Shown here piece by piece: positions 9,707 through 17,817 of a stretch of DNA of 64,000 nt. A program made the translations under genes and the position numbers. Each line of letters begins with the position of its first letter. The stretch's first letter is position 1. Source of the DNA: Bradyrhizobium roseum (GTDB lineage: Bacteria; Pseudomonadota; Alphaproteobacteria; Rhizobiales; Xanthobacteraceae); assembly GCF_030413175.1 (NCBI RefSeq), contig NZ_CP129212.1:6424450-6488449 (forward strand). The letters run 5' to 3'. A model generated the notes under the pieces. It did no database searches and was not told the DNA's origin. It saw nothing but the letters and a program-made list of their open reading frames with translations.

Positions 9707-10438
9707 TCAATGCGACAAAATCTTCGACAAGAAATGCTGCGCGCGCTCGCTGCGGGGACTGCCGAAGAATTCGTCCTTTTGCGCATCCTCGACGATCTCG
9801 CCCTTGTCCATGAAGATCACGCGATGCGCGACCTTGCGGGCAAAACCCATCTCGTGGGTGACGACCATCATGGTCATGCCTTCGCGGGCGAGGTCGACCA
9901 TGACGTCGAGCACCTCGCTGATCATCTCGGGATCGAGCGCCGAGGTTGGCTCGTCGAACAGCATCGCGATCGGGTCCATCGCGAGCGCCCGCGCGATCGC
10001 GACGCGCTGCTGCTGGCCGCCGGACAGTTCGGCCGGGTATTTGTTCGCATGCACCGTCAGCCCGACGCGCGCGAGCAGCTTTTCGCCCTTGGCCATTGCG
10101 GCGTCGTGCGAGCGGCCCAGCACCTTCTCCTGCGCCAGGCACAGGTTCTCGATGATCCGCAAATGCGGAAACAGCTCGAAGTGCTGGAACACCATGCCGA
10201 CGCGGGCGCGCAGTTTCGGCAGATCGGTCTTGGGGTCGTTGACCGTGATGCCGTCGAGCACGATCTTGCCTTCCTGGAACGGCTCCAGCGCGTTGACGCA
10301 CTTGATCAGCGTCGATTTTCCCGAGCCCGACGGACCGCACACCACCACGACCTCGCCCTTGGCGACGCTGGTGGTGCAATCCTTCAGCACCTGGAAAGTC
10401 GGCCCGTACCATTTATTGACGTGGCTGATCTCGATCAT
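9707..10438 (-). CDS. Polar amino acid ABC transporter ATPase (GltL/GlnQ type)
   Basis: A 243-residue ATPase that powers uptake by the two adjacent permeases. It shows Walker A GPSGSGKST near residue 38, Q-loop MVFQHFELFPHL, signature LSGGQQQR, Walker B AMLFDEPTSALDPE and the switch histidine in VVTHEMGFA. Length and motifs match GltL/GlnQ. AGGAAGAG precedes the ATG and only 9 bases separate it from the upstream permease, so it is part of the importer operon. The pathway call (glutamate/aspartate) rests on the binding proteins. Confidence 0.93.
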   Translation of the reverse strand: MIEISHVNKWYGPTFQVLKDCTTSVAKGEVVVVCGPSGSGKSTLIKCVNALEPFQEGKIVLDGITVNDPKTDLPKLRARVGMVFQHFELFPHLRIIENLCLAQEKVLGRSHDAAMAKGEKLLARVGLTVHANKYPAELSGGQQQRVAIARALAMDPIAMLFDEPTSALDPEMISEVLDVMVDLAREGMTMMVVTHEMGFARKVAHRVIFMDKGEIVEDAQKDEFFGSPRSERAQHFLSKILSH

Positions 10439-10447
10439 GAACTCTTC

Positions 10448-11140
10448 CTACCGAACAATGGAAATGCGCGCCTGCAGGCGCCGGACGCCATAGGACGCGA
10501 TACTGGAAATCGCGAAATAGACCACCGCCGCGAACAGGTACATCTCGACCAGCCGGCCGTCGCGCTGCGCCACCTTGCTGGCGGCGCCGAGGAAGTCCGG
10601 GATCGACAGCACATAGACCAGCGAGGTGTCCTGGAACAGCACGATGGTCTGCGTCAGCAGCACCGGCAGCATGTTGCGGAATGCCTGGGGCAGCACGACG
10701 TAGCTCATGGTCTGGCGGTAGGTCAGGCCGAGGGCGTACGCCGCAGCCGGCTGTCCCTTCGAGATCGACTGAATGCCGGCGCGCATGATTTCAGAGAAAT
10801 ACGCCGCCTCGAACATGATGAAGGTGATCAGCGAGGATGCGAACGCGCCGACTTTGATCGGCCGTGATGCGCCGGTCAGCCACTGTCCGATATAGGGCAC
10901 CAGGAAATAGAACCAGAAGATCACCAGCACCAGCGGCAGCGAACGCATCAGGTCGACATAGAGGCCGGCGATACGACCCAGCAGCTTGAAGCCGGACAAC
11001 CGCATCAGCGCCAGCAAGGTGCCCAGCACCAGGCCGCCGACCGCGGAGAGCGCGGTCAGCGTCAGGGTGAAAGTCATGCCGTCGAGAAACAGGTATCCGA
11101 GCGACCGGCGGATGACGTCAAAGTCGAAATTGCTGAACAT
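10448..11140 (-). CDS. Amino acid ABC transporter permease (GltK type)
   Basis: A 230-residue inner-membrane permease of the His/Glu/Gln/Arg/opine family. It starts MFSNFDFDVIRRSLGYLFLDGMTFTL and carries the EAA loop near residues 125-145 (FSEIMRAGIQSISKGQPAAAYALGL, read as EIMRAGIQSISKGQ plus ALGL), which docks the ATPase. Five to six hydrophobic helices are visible. It lies 10 bases after the partner permease and 9 before the ATPase. Together they form the membrane core of the importer. Confidence 0.92.
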   Translation of the reverse strand: MFSNFDFDVIRRSLGYLFLDGMTFTLTLTALSAVGGLVLGTLLALMRLSGFKLLGRIAGLYVDLMRSLPLVLVIFWFYFLVPYIGQWLTGASRPIKVGAFASSLITFIMFEAAYFSEIMRAGIQSISKGQPAAAYALGLTYRQTMSYVVLPQAFRNMLPVLLTQTIVLFQDTSLVYVLSIPDFLGAASKVAQRDGRLVEMYLFAAVVYFAISSIASYGVRRLQARISIVR

Positions 11141-11150
11141 AGGGTGCCCT

Positions 11151-11882
11151 TTACTTCCCGGAAATGTAGCCGGGGATGGCCACCTGGCGTTCGAGAAGAC
11201 GCATGCCGATCACGACAACGATGTTGACGAGGAGATACAACACCGTCGCGGCCGTGAAGGCCTCGAACACCTGAAACGAAAACTCCTGCATGGCGCGCGC
11301 CTGGCCGGTCAGCTCGATCAGGCCGATGGTGATGGCGACCGAGGTGTTCTTGATCGTGCTGAGAAACTCCGATGTCAGCGGCGGCAGGATGACGCGGAAC
11401 GCGATCGGCAGCAGCACATAGCGATAGGCCTGCGTCGTCGTCAGTCCGAGCGCGGTCGCCGCCATTTTTTGCCCGCGCGGCAGCGAACCGATGCCGGCGC
11501 GGAGCTGCTCGGCGACGCGCACCGACATGAACAGGCCGACGCCGATCGATGCCGTCCAGAACGGCGCGTTCGGCATTTGCTTCAACCACAGCCCGGCGGT
11601 GCGCGGCAGTAGTTCCGGCAGCACGAAGAACCACAGGAACAGCTGCACCAGCAACGGAATGTTGCGGAAGAATTCGACATAGCAGAAGCCGATCGCGGAT
11701 GCGGTCTTCGACGGCAGCGTGCGCATGACACCGACGATCGTTCCGATCACCAACGCGATGATCCAGGCCAGCAGCGCCGTCTCGATCGTCAGCACCAGAC
11801 CTGACAGCAGCATATCGAGATAGTTGCCGGTGCCGTTCGGCGACGGCTGCCAGAAGATGCCCCAATTCCAGTTATAGTTCAC
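11151..11882 (-). CDS. Amino acid ABC transporter permease (GltJ type)
   Basis: A 243-residue inner-membrane permease, partner of the following GltK-like protein. It begins MNYNWNWGIFWQPSPNGTGNYLDML, as GltJ proteins do, and has the EAA-loop segment VAEQLRAGIGSLPRGQ followed by ATALGL. The long periplasmic loop (ELLPRTAGLWLKQMPNA) also fits GltJ. The start is GTG after a GGGGGCG stretch. It follows the second binding-protein gene after a 273-base spacer that holds a palindromic repeat, which may dampen transcription into the permeases. Confidence 0.91.
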   Translation of the reverse strand: MNYNWNWGIFWQPSPNGTGNYLDMLLSGLVLTIETALLAWIIALVIGTIVGVMRTLPSKTASAIGFCYVEFFRNIPLLVQLFLWFFVLPELLPRTAGLWLKQMPNAPFWTASIGVGLFMSVRVAEQLRAGIGSLPRGQKMAATALGLTTTQAYRYVLLPIAFRVILPPLTSEFLSTIKNTSVAITIGLIELTGQARAMQEFSFQVFEAFTAATVLYLLVNIVVVIGMRLLERQVAIPGYISGK

Positions 11883-12009
11883 TTTCGCCCCCGCGTAGCG
11901 CCGCCGATATCACGCGCCAACGCCACCAGATTAGCGTTTATCGGAACAACGTCCATGCAAATCTCCGGCCATTTCCCGAGAGGAATGGCCAAGTCGACCC
12001 CTTCGAGCC

Positions 12010-12146
12010 CGTCATCCTGAGGAGCCCGCAAAAAGCGGCGTTTCGAAGGATGCAGGCCCGCCCGTGGCCTCATGGTTCGAGACGGCGCGAAGCCTGTCAT
12101 CGGGCCGCGCTACGCGCGGACCCGGTGGCGCCTCCTCACCATGAGG
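12010..12146. repeat. Palindromic repeat inside the importer operon
   Basis: The left part (CGTCATCCTGAGGAGCCCGC at about 12010) and the arms CCTCATGGT (12068-12076) and ACCATGAGG (12138-12146), with the internal GTTCGAGACGGCGC and GCGCCTCCTCACC blocks, match a dispersed Bradyrhizobium-type element. Related pieces lie at 43623-43659 and 59143-59160. It sits between the binding-protein gene and the permease genes, where mRNA hairpins could set unequal expression. Confidence 0.7.
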
Positions 12147-12155
12147 AGATGGTTC

Positions 12156-13067
12156 CTACTTGTAGGAATCCGGATCCGGCGAATCCGAAGGCTTGGCGAA
12201 CGCGTTCTTCAGCTCGGCGCCGATCGGAACATTGAGGTTCAATCCCTTCGGCGGGATCTTCTGGGTGAACCACTTGTCGTAGATCTTCTGGCCCTCGCCG
12301 CCGGTGTAGAGCGCGGCGGTGGCGCCATCGACCAGCTTCTTGAACGCCGGATCGTCCTTGCGCAGCATGATGCCGTAGGGCTCCGGCTTCGAGAACGCGT
12401 CGCTGGAAATCACATAGGCATCCGGATCCTTCGATCCCGCGACGAAGCTGGCGAGCAGGATGTCGTCCAGCACGGCCGCGACCGCACGGTCGGTTTCGAC
12501 CAGCAGGAACGACTCGGCATGCTCCTTGGCGGGAATGATGTTGATGCCGAGGTTGCGCGCCGCGTTGGTCTCGGTGAGCTGCTTGATGTTAGTGGTGCCC
12601 GAGGTGGAAGCCACCGGCTTGCCCTTGAGATCGTCGATCGAGCCGAGCTTGCTCGACTTCTTGGAAACGAATCGGGTGGCCGTCAGGAAATGCGTGTTGG
12701 TGAACGCCACCTGCTTCAAGCGGTCGGTGTTGTTGGTCGTGGATCCGCATTCGAGGTCGATGGTCCCGTTCGCCATCAGCGGAATCCGCGCCGACGAGCT
12801 CACCGGGTTGAGCTTGACCTCGAGCTTGTCGAGCTTCAGCTCCTTCTTCACGGCATCGACGATCTTGTAGCAGATGTCCATGGCGTAGCCGACCGGCTTC
12901 TGGCTGTCGTCGATATAGGAAAACGGGATCGAGGATTCACGGTAGCCGAGCGTGATGGCGCCGGTCTCCTTGATGTTCTTCAGTGTCCCGGTCAATTCCT
13001 GCGCGCCGGCCTGTCCGGCGCAGCCGGCGATCGCCAGCGTGCAGGCGATCATACGCCATTGTCTCAT
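12156..13067 (-). CDS. Glutamate/aspartate ABC transporter binding protein, copy B
   Basis: A 303-residue periplasmic binding protein that delivers ligand to the GltJK-L-like importer. It has a signal peptide (MRQWRMIACTLAIAGCAGQAGA before QELTG); a lipoprotein reading at the AGC site is possible but less likely. The body, GAITLGYRESSIPFSYIDD, VGYAMDICYKIVDAVKKEL, GTIDLECGSTTNN and SGTTNIKQLTE, is typical of GltI. The ATG is 7 bases after GGAGAA. It is highly similar along its whole length to copy A just upstream, including the C-terminal tail KPSDSPDPDSYK, so the pair is a tandem duplication. Confidence 0.92.
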   Translation of the reverse strand: MRQWRMIACTLAIAGCAGQAGAQELTGTLKNIKETGAITLGYRESSIPFSYIDDSQKPVGYAMDICYKIVDAVKKELKLDKLEVKLNPVSSSARIPLMANGTIDLECGSTTNNTDRLKQVAFTNTHFLTATRFVSKKSSKLGSIDDLKGKPVASTSGTTNIKQLTETNAARNLGINIIPAKEHAESFLLVETDRAVAAVLDDILLASFVAGSKDPDAYVISSDAFSKPEPYGIMLRKDDPAFKKLVDGATAALYTGGEGQKIYDKWFTQKIPPKGLNLNVPIGAELKNAFAKPSDSPDPDSYK

Positions 13068-13154
13068 ACGAATATTCTCCTCACTGGATGGCTTCGGACC
13101 ATTCGACGACGGCCTGCGCAGCCCTCCATGATCGAACCCGACATAAACGTCAAA

Positions 13155-13187
13155 TGCCCATGCAATGACCGGGCCATTGCATGGGCA
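13155..13187. promoter_or_regulatory. Perfect 13-bp hairpin between the two binding-protein genes
   Basis: TGCCCATGCAATG (13155-13167) and CATTGCATGGGCA (13175-13187) pair perfectly across a 7-base loop. No U run follows on the minus strand, so it is not a plain terminator. It could stabilise the upstream mRNA end or be part of the adjoining repeat. Confidence 0.6.
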
Positions 13188-13202
13188 GCAAGACGTCGTC
13201 TG

Positions 13203-13318
13203 CTGGAGCCCGTTCCGATGGAATCGGGATGGGCTCCAGGTTTCCTGGTCTGACGCGTTTTCTCGACGCGAACGGCCCTCCCGGATCAAGTCCGGGGCTG
13301 GCTTTCGCCGGAAAACGC
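13203..13318. repeat. Compound palindromic repeat
   Basis: CTGGAGCCC (from 13203) pairs with GGGCTCCAG (ending 13239) around a GTTCCGATGGAATCGGGAT core. Immediately next is TGACGCGTTTTCTCGACGCG, ending in a CGGAAAACGC block. The second half resembles the element at 31330-31391. It lies between copies A and B of the binding-protein gene, together with the hairpin at 13155. Confidence 0.65.
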
Positions 13319-13326
13319 CCTGGTGC

Positions 13327-14238
13327 TTACTTGTACGAATCCGGATCCGGCGAATCGGACGGCTTGGCGAATTCGTTCTTCAGCTCGGCGCTGATCGGCG
13401 TATTCAGGTTCAGACCCTTGGGCGGGATCTTCTGCGTGAACCACTTGTCGTAGATCTTCTGGCCCTCGCCGCCGGTGTAGAGCGCCGCGGTCGCGGCATC
13501 GACCACCTTCTTGAAGGCCGGATCGTCCTTGCGCAGCATGATGCCGTAGGGCTCGGGCTTGGAGAACGCATCCTTGGAGATCACGTAATCGTCCGGCGCC
13601 TTCGAGCCTGCCACGAGGCTCGCCAGCAGGATATCGTCCATCACGAAGGCCACCGCGCGGTCGGTCTCCACCATCAAGAACGCTTCGGCATGGTCCTTGG
13701 CCGGGATGATGTTGGCGCCGAGCTTGCGCTCCACGTTAGCTTCGGTCAGCTGCTTGATGTTGGTGGTGCCGGCGGTGGAAACCACCGACTTGCCCTTGAG
13801 GTCGTCAATCGAATTGATCTTGCTCGACTTCTTCGAAACGTAACGGCTCGCGGTCAGGAAGTGGGTGTTGGTGTAGGCGATCTGCTTCTGGCGCTCGACA
13901 TTGTTGGTGGTCGAGCCGCATTCCAGATCGATGGTCCCGTTGGCGAGCAGCGGGATGCGGGTCGACGACGTCACCGGGTTGAGCTTGACCTCGAGCTTGT
14001 CGAGCTTGAGCTCCTTCTTCACGGCATCGACGATCTTGTAGCAGATGTCCATGGCGTAGCCGATCGGCTTCTGGTTGTCGTCGAGATAGGAGAAGGGAAT
14101 CGAGGAATCGCGGAAGCCGAGCGTGATGGCGCCGGTGTCCTTGATGTTCTTCAGCGTCCCGGTGAGCTCCTGCGCCGCCGCCGGTCCAGCGCAGAGCGCG
14201 GTGGCAAGCAGACAACCAATCATATGACGATGTTTCAC
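13327..14238 (-). CDS. Glutamate/aspartate ABC transporter binding protein, copy A
   Basis: A 303-residue periplasmic binding protein, the first gene of the importer operon. It carries a signal peptide (MKHRHMIGCLLATALCAGPAAA before QELTG) and the same GltI-like motifs as copy B (IPFSYLDD, IGYAMDICYKIVDAVKKEL, LECGSTTNN, AGTTNIKQLTE). AGGAGA precedes the ATG. Keeping two almost equal binding proteins for one importer suggests different ligand preference or dosage. A candidate small RNA lies on the opposite strand just upstream. Confidence 0.92.
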   Translation of the reverse strand: MKHRHMIGCLLATALCAGPAAAQELTGTLKNIKDTGAITLGFRDSSIPFSYLDDNQKPIGYAMDICYKIVDAVKKELKLDKLEVKLNPVTSSTRIPLLANGTIDLECGSTTNNVERQKQIAYTNTHFLTASRYVSKKSSKINSIDDLKGKSVVSTAGTTNIKQLTEANVERKLGANIIPAKDHAEAFLMVETDRAVAFVMDDILLASLVAGSKAPDDYVISKDAFSKPEPYGIMLRKDDPAFKKVVDAATAALYTGGEGQKIYDKWFTQKIPPKGLNLNTPISAELKNEFAKPSDSPDPDSYK

Positions 14239-14269
14239 GTATCTTCTCCTCTAAGGCTACAGATGATTG

Positions 14270-14388
14270 CTCATCGACAAGAACTGGCGACTTGCCAGTT
14301 AGCTTACGAACCGGATTGCCGGAGGGTTTCGCCGGCAACCTGGAAACTGTCTTCTCACAACCGCCGGTCGTTATCCGGCTTTTTTTCT
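14270..14388 (+). ncRNA. Candidate three-hairpin small RNA
   Basis: Three consecutive stem-loops lie on the plus strand: AACTGGC/GCCAGTT (14282-14300), TTGCCGG/CCGGCAA (14316-14338) and GCCGG/CCGGC (14363-14379). The last runs straight into seven T residues, the form of an intrinsic terminator. No plus-strand coding sequence ends here; the nearest gene, the binding-protein copy A, points away on the minus strand. The RNA would be divergent from that gene and could also be antisense to its leader. I see only a weak possible promoter, so the 5' end is a guess. The alternative is that the hairpins act in the minus-strand leader. Confidence 0.4.
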
Positions 14389-14443
14389 TGCACGATCCGG
14401 GCCAAAACGTATCCGGTGGCGCTGGCCGTGCGGGCGCCCGCGC

Positions 14444-15316
14444 CTACCTTTGACCGGCGCGCTCCGCTTCGAGGGCCACGATCCGATCGAGCACCGGCGA
14501 AATGTAGCGGCGAAACTGTTCTGGATTCTCACTCATCGGAAAATGCCCGAGCTGCTCCATGATGGTGACGCTGGCGCCCGCGATGGCAGCGGCGGTCCGT
14601 TCAGTATCCTCCGGCGTACAGGAGAAATCATACTCGCCCGTGAGCAAAAACAGCGGACATACTTTAGTATCGATCCTCTCCACTCTTCCCCGCAGATCGC
14701 CGTCGACCCGGTAAAAATACAAATCGCCTTTGAACACGCCCGGCCCGCCCTGCTTGTAGGCCCATAGCGTCTCGGCCCGGGCGTTGGCCGGGCTTTGCGG
14801 AGCCATCAGGCCGGAGACCAGTGCGGCACAGACTTCCCCGCCATGGACGTCGGGACGGTTCAGCCAAGATGTATCATACCACGGCGCCTGGAAGTCCGCC
14901 CCCTCCAATCCTATGAGGGCGCGGAATTCGGCGGCATGGTCAATCGCCAGGTTGAGGACGATGCGGCCGCCGATCGAGCAGCCCATCACCACCGGCTTGT
15001 CCAGTTGCAACGCCTTGCAAAAGGCGCGGATGGTCTGGGTGTAGCGCGCGGTGGTGAGTTGATATTCCGTGCCGTCCCAGCTTGCCGGCGGGTTCGATTT
15101 TCCATGCCAGGGCATGTCGAAGGCGATGATGCGGAAGTGCTTCGCGAATTCCTCATCCGCGAGCAGATGCCGCCATTGCCGGCCATCGGAGCCGGCGGTG
15201 TGCAGGCAGACCAACGGAATGCCCGCGCCACTTTCCTCGAAATAGATGCGGCACATCTCGCCGTCGATATCGACATGCAGGTAGCGGCCGACGATCGGTT
15301 CGATCATGCCGTTCAT
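14444..15316 (-). CDS. Alpha/beta hydrolase
   Basis: A 290-residue alpha/beta-hydrolase-fold enzyme. The oxyanion region CLHTAGSDGRQW (near residue 38), the nucleophile elbow MGCSIGGR (Ser114), the acid in LTGEYDFSC and the histidine in QLGHFPM form a complete catalytic triad. It resembles meta-cleavage-product hydrolases and esterases; the substrate is unknown. The ATG overlaps the stop of the upstream SCP2-like gene (ATGA), so the two are translationally coupled. The frame stays open upstream inside that gene, but this start fits the fold. Confidence 0.85.
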   Translation of the reverse strand: MNGMIEPIVGRYLHVDIDGEMCRIYFEESGAGIPLVCLHTAGSDGRQWRHLLADEEFAKHFRIIAFDMPWHGKSNPPASWDGTEYQLTTARYTQTIRAFCKALQLDKPVVMGCSIGGRIVLNLAIDHAAEFRALIGLEGADFQAPWYDTSWLNRPDVHGGEVCAALVSGLMAPQSPANARAETLWAYKQGGPGVFKGDLYFYRVDGDLRGRVERIDTKVCPLFLLTGEYDFSCTPEDTERTAAAIAGASVTIMEQLGHFPMSENPEQFRRYISPVLDRIVALEAERAGQR

Positions 15317-15729
15317 GACACGGCCGTTGCGAAATGACGACGGGGCAACGCCAGCACGTCCTTGAAGTACTGCAAATTCGTCATGAACGGATGCAGGTCG
15401 CCCTCCAGCGTGGCCTCTCCGCGCTTGGTCAGCGCCAGCAGGTCGTGAAAACCCGGACGCGGTGCCGGCTGCCAATATTCCGCGAAAGCCGTGGCCGAGG
15501 CGCGATAGGAAAAGCGCCAGGAGCGCATCAGCACCGGCGACAGGGTCAGTTCGACGATCCGCCCCTGCCGGATCGAGACATGAAAAGCATGGCTTTCAGG
15601 GCCGAGCAGACATTCGCAGTCGAGGAAGCGACCGCGCGCGATCAGCGCCGGCGTCTGGTCGAGCAGTGCAGGAATGTTGGCGAACGCCTCGGTGATGATG
15701 GCGTCGGTTGCGTTCGAAACTGAATTCAT
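15313..15729 (-). CDS. Small SCP2-like / hypothetical protein coupled to hydrolase
   Basis: A 138-residue cytosolic protein starting MNSVSNATDAIITEAFANIP, with GGAG before the ATG. The stretch FLDCECLLGPESHAFHVSI, then GRIVELTLSP, then the C-terminal GEATLEGDLHPFMTNLQYFKDVL looks like a sterol-carrier-protein-2 type lipid or acyl binding domain, where a late strand-helix follows a conserved G-x-L. The family match is tentative. The 4-base overlap with the hydrolase suggests the two proteins act together, perhaps with this one presenting a hydrophobic substrate. Confidence 0.65.
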   Translation of the reverse strand: MNSVSNATDAIITEAFANIPALLDQTPALIARGRFLDCECLLGPESHAFHVSIRQGRIVELTLSPVLMRSWRFSYRASATAFAEYWQPAPRPGFHDLLALTKRGEATLEGDLHPFMTNLQYFKDVLALPRRHFATAVS

Positions 15730-16102
15730 GGGCTCCAGGCGGGGCGGCTCCAGGCGGGGGCTTCCTGCGACGCCGCCATCGGCATGGGAACGGAACCGGT
15801 CTTGCCGGCCGCCCATGATGACCCGAATACCCCCGGGCTCGCAAGCTATCCCGGCCTTGAGCTTTCCTTGATTATCGCTTGGGCCGATTTCCCTTCCGGG
15901 GCGCCGGAATGGATCAAATTCCGCACCTCGGGAGGCCGACGGCAGACCAATTGTCGCATGGGTGGTTTTCAGCCCGCCGGGCTTCCCGCAGCAACCGTTG
16001 TCGCGGTCAATAAGCTTTTCTTCTCAGGCAATTTCAGGGAAGATTGGCAAGGGAACAGTAACGCGCCTCCCATCAACGAGGTCGCAAGGGGAGGATTTTG
16101 AC

Positions 16103-17074
16103 ATGTCAGGACGACATCCTTTTGGCATCGCCATCGCCGCGCTCGGCGTGCTGATGTCCGTCGCCGCCGGCGCACAAGAATATCCGACAAAACCGATCAC
16201 GCTGATCGTGCCATGGCCGGCGGGCGGCTCGACCGATATCTCGATGCGGGCGATCGCCGAGAGCGCCTCCAAACTCCTCGGTCAGCCGATCGCCATTGAC
16301 AACAAGGCCGGCGGCGGCGGCACGGTCGGCCCGGCCACGATGGCCGCGGCGGCCAAGCCGGATGGCTACACCATCTCGCAGATTCCGATCACCGTGTTTC
16401 GCCTGCCCTTGATGCAGGATGTGTCATGGAATCCGGACAAGGATTTTACGTACATCGTTCATCTCACCGGCTACACGTTCGGCGTCACCACCAGCGCCGA
16501 GTCGCCGTTCAAGACCTGGCAGGACGTCGTCGACTTCGCCAAGAAGAATCCCGGCAAGGTGACCTATGCAACGCCGGGTGCCGGCACGTCGCTGCATATC
16601 GGCATGGAGCAGATCGCAGGCCTTGCGGGCGTCAAGCTGACGCAAGTGCCTTTCAAGGGCGGCGCGGAAACCAATGCCGCGGTGCTGGGACAGCACACCA
16701 TGCTGCAGGCGGACTCGACCGGCTGGCGGCCGCTGGTCGACGCCGGCAAGCTGAAACTCTTGATGGTGTGGACCTCGGTGCGCTCGCCGAACTATCCCGA
16801 TGTGCCGACGCTGAAGGAACTCGGCTATCCGATGGTCTATGATTCACCGTTCGGCATTGCCGGACCGAAGGGCATGGACCCGAAGATCGTCGCCAAGCTG
16901 CACGACGCTTTCAAGAAAGCGCTGGAAGATCCGGCCGTGATCGCCACGCTCGCGAAATTCGACATGGTGCCGAACTACAAGAATACCGAGGACTACAAGA
17001 AGTTCGTGGTCGAAGTGACCGAATCCGAACGCCAGGTGATCGACAAGCTCGGGCTGACCAAGAAGACGAACTGA
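16103..17074 (+). CDS. TctC-type (Bug) tricarboxylate-transporter binding protein
   Basis: A 323-residue periplasmic binding protein of the tripartite tricarboxylate transporter (TTT) family. After a signal peptide (MSGRHPFGIAIAALGVLMSV, cleavage near AGA-QE) it has the hallmark YPTKPITLIVPWPAGGSTDI, IDNKAGGGGTVG, KPDGYT and PFKGGAETNAAVLG. GGGGAGGA stands about 7 bases before the ATG. It is followed by tctB and tctA genes, so this is the one complete TTT system in the window; a carboxylate is the expected ligand. A 251-base repeat-containing gap separates it from tctB. Confidence 0.92.
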   Translation: MSGRHPFGIAIAALGVLMSVAAGAQEYPTKPITLIVPWPAGGSTDISMRAIAESASKLLGQPIAIDNKAGGGGTVGPATMAAAAKPDGYTISQIPITVFRLPLMQDVSWNPDKDFTYIVHLTGYTFGVTTSAESPFKTWQDVVDFAKKNPGKVTYATPGAGTSLHIGMEQIAGLAGVKLTQVPFKGGAETNAAVLGQHTMLQADSTGWRPLVDAGKLKLLMVWTSVRSPNYPDVPTLKELGYPMVYDSPFGIAGPKGMDPKIVAKLHDAFKKALEDPAVIATLAKFDMVPNYKNTEDYKKFVVEVTESERQVIDKLGLTKKTN

Positions 17075-17110
17075 GCTCCCGGGACGCTGGCGACGTTCTG
17101 CAGCTATTCC

Positions 17111-17266
17111 TGTCGTTGCGAGGAGTTCTGCGACAAAATTGCAAAAGGCAATTTTGCGCTGAAGCGACGAAGCCATCCATACTCTCCATACGCCCGGTGA
17201 CGATGGATTGCTTCCGCCTTCGCTCTTTGAGCTACGGCGGACAAGTCGCTTCGCTCGCAATGACGG
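17111..17266. repeat. Palindromic repeat between tctC and tctB
   Basis: The outer arms, TGTCGTTGCGAGGAG at the left and TTCGCTCGCAATGACGG at the right, frame GAAGCGACGAAGCCATCC and GGATGGATTGCTTCC-like halves (GATGGATTGCTTCC). A smaller hairpin, AAAATTGC/GCAATTTT, is inserted in the left arm. The form is typical of dispersed Bradyrhizobium palindromes. It may shield the tctC mRNA and give more binding protein than membrane subunits. Confidence 0.7.
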
Positions 17267-17325
17267 AATTCAGACAGAAGCCCTGATGGTTACGACAAGA
17301 CGGACGACATCCGAAGGCATCGCGC

Positions 17326-17811
17326 ATGAGTAACGACACCAACGTCAAATTCCGCCTCAACAATTCCGAATTGTGGGGCGGGCTGATCGGGCTCGGGCTC
17401 GGCGCCTTCGTGGCCTGGTCCGGGATGAAGCTGAAGCTCGGCACCATCAACGATCCCGGCTCCGGCTTCGTGCTGTTCTATACGGGCATCCTGATGTGCC
17501 TGTTCGCTGTCTCGATCATCTTCGGCGCACTGACCGAGGGCGGGCCGACGCTCGGATCGCGCTGGGAAAACGCCCGCTGGGGCAAGCCGTTGCTGATCAT
17601 CGTCTGCCTGATCGTGTTTTCCTTTGCGCTCAACCCGCTCGGCTTTCTGTTGTCGGCGATCCCGCTGATGCTGCTGCTGTTGCGCGTGGTCGATCCGGTG
17701 CGCTGGACGCTCGCCGTTCCGATTGCAGTTCTCGTTCCGCTCGGCATGTGGTGGGTGCTCAAGCGCCTGCTTTTGATCCAGTTGCCTTCGGGCCTCTTCG
17801 AGATCGGCTGA
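17326..17811 (+). CDS. tctB: TctB small membrane subunit of TTT transporter
   Basis: A 161-residue inner-membrane protein with four hydrophobic segments (about residues 17-33, 48-66, 87-118 as a pair, 127-145), the layout of TctB. The early MKLKLGTINDPGSGFVLFYTGIL segment, with the conserved G-x-x-x-x-P-G-x-G-x-x-P/F pattern, supports this. It lies 6 bases before tctA. Its exact role in the transporter is little known; it pairs with TctA in the membrane. Confidence 0.88.
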   Translation: MSNDTNVKFRLNNSELWGGLIGLGLGAFVAWSGMKLKLGTINDPGSGFVLFYTGILMCLFAVSIIFGALTEGGPTLGSRWENARWGKPLLIIVCLIVFSFALNPLGFLLSAIPLMLLLLRVVDPVRWTLAVPIAVLVPLGMWWVLKRLLLIQLPSGLFEIG

Positions 17812-17817
17812 CCGCAC

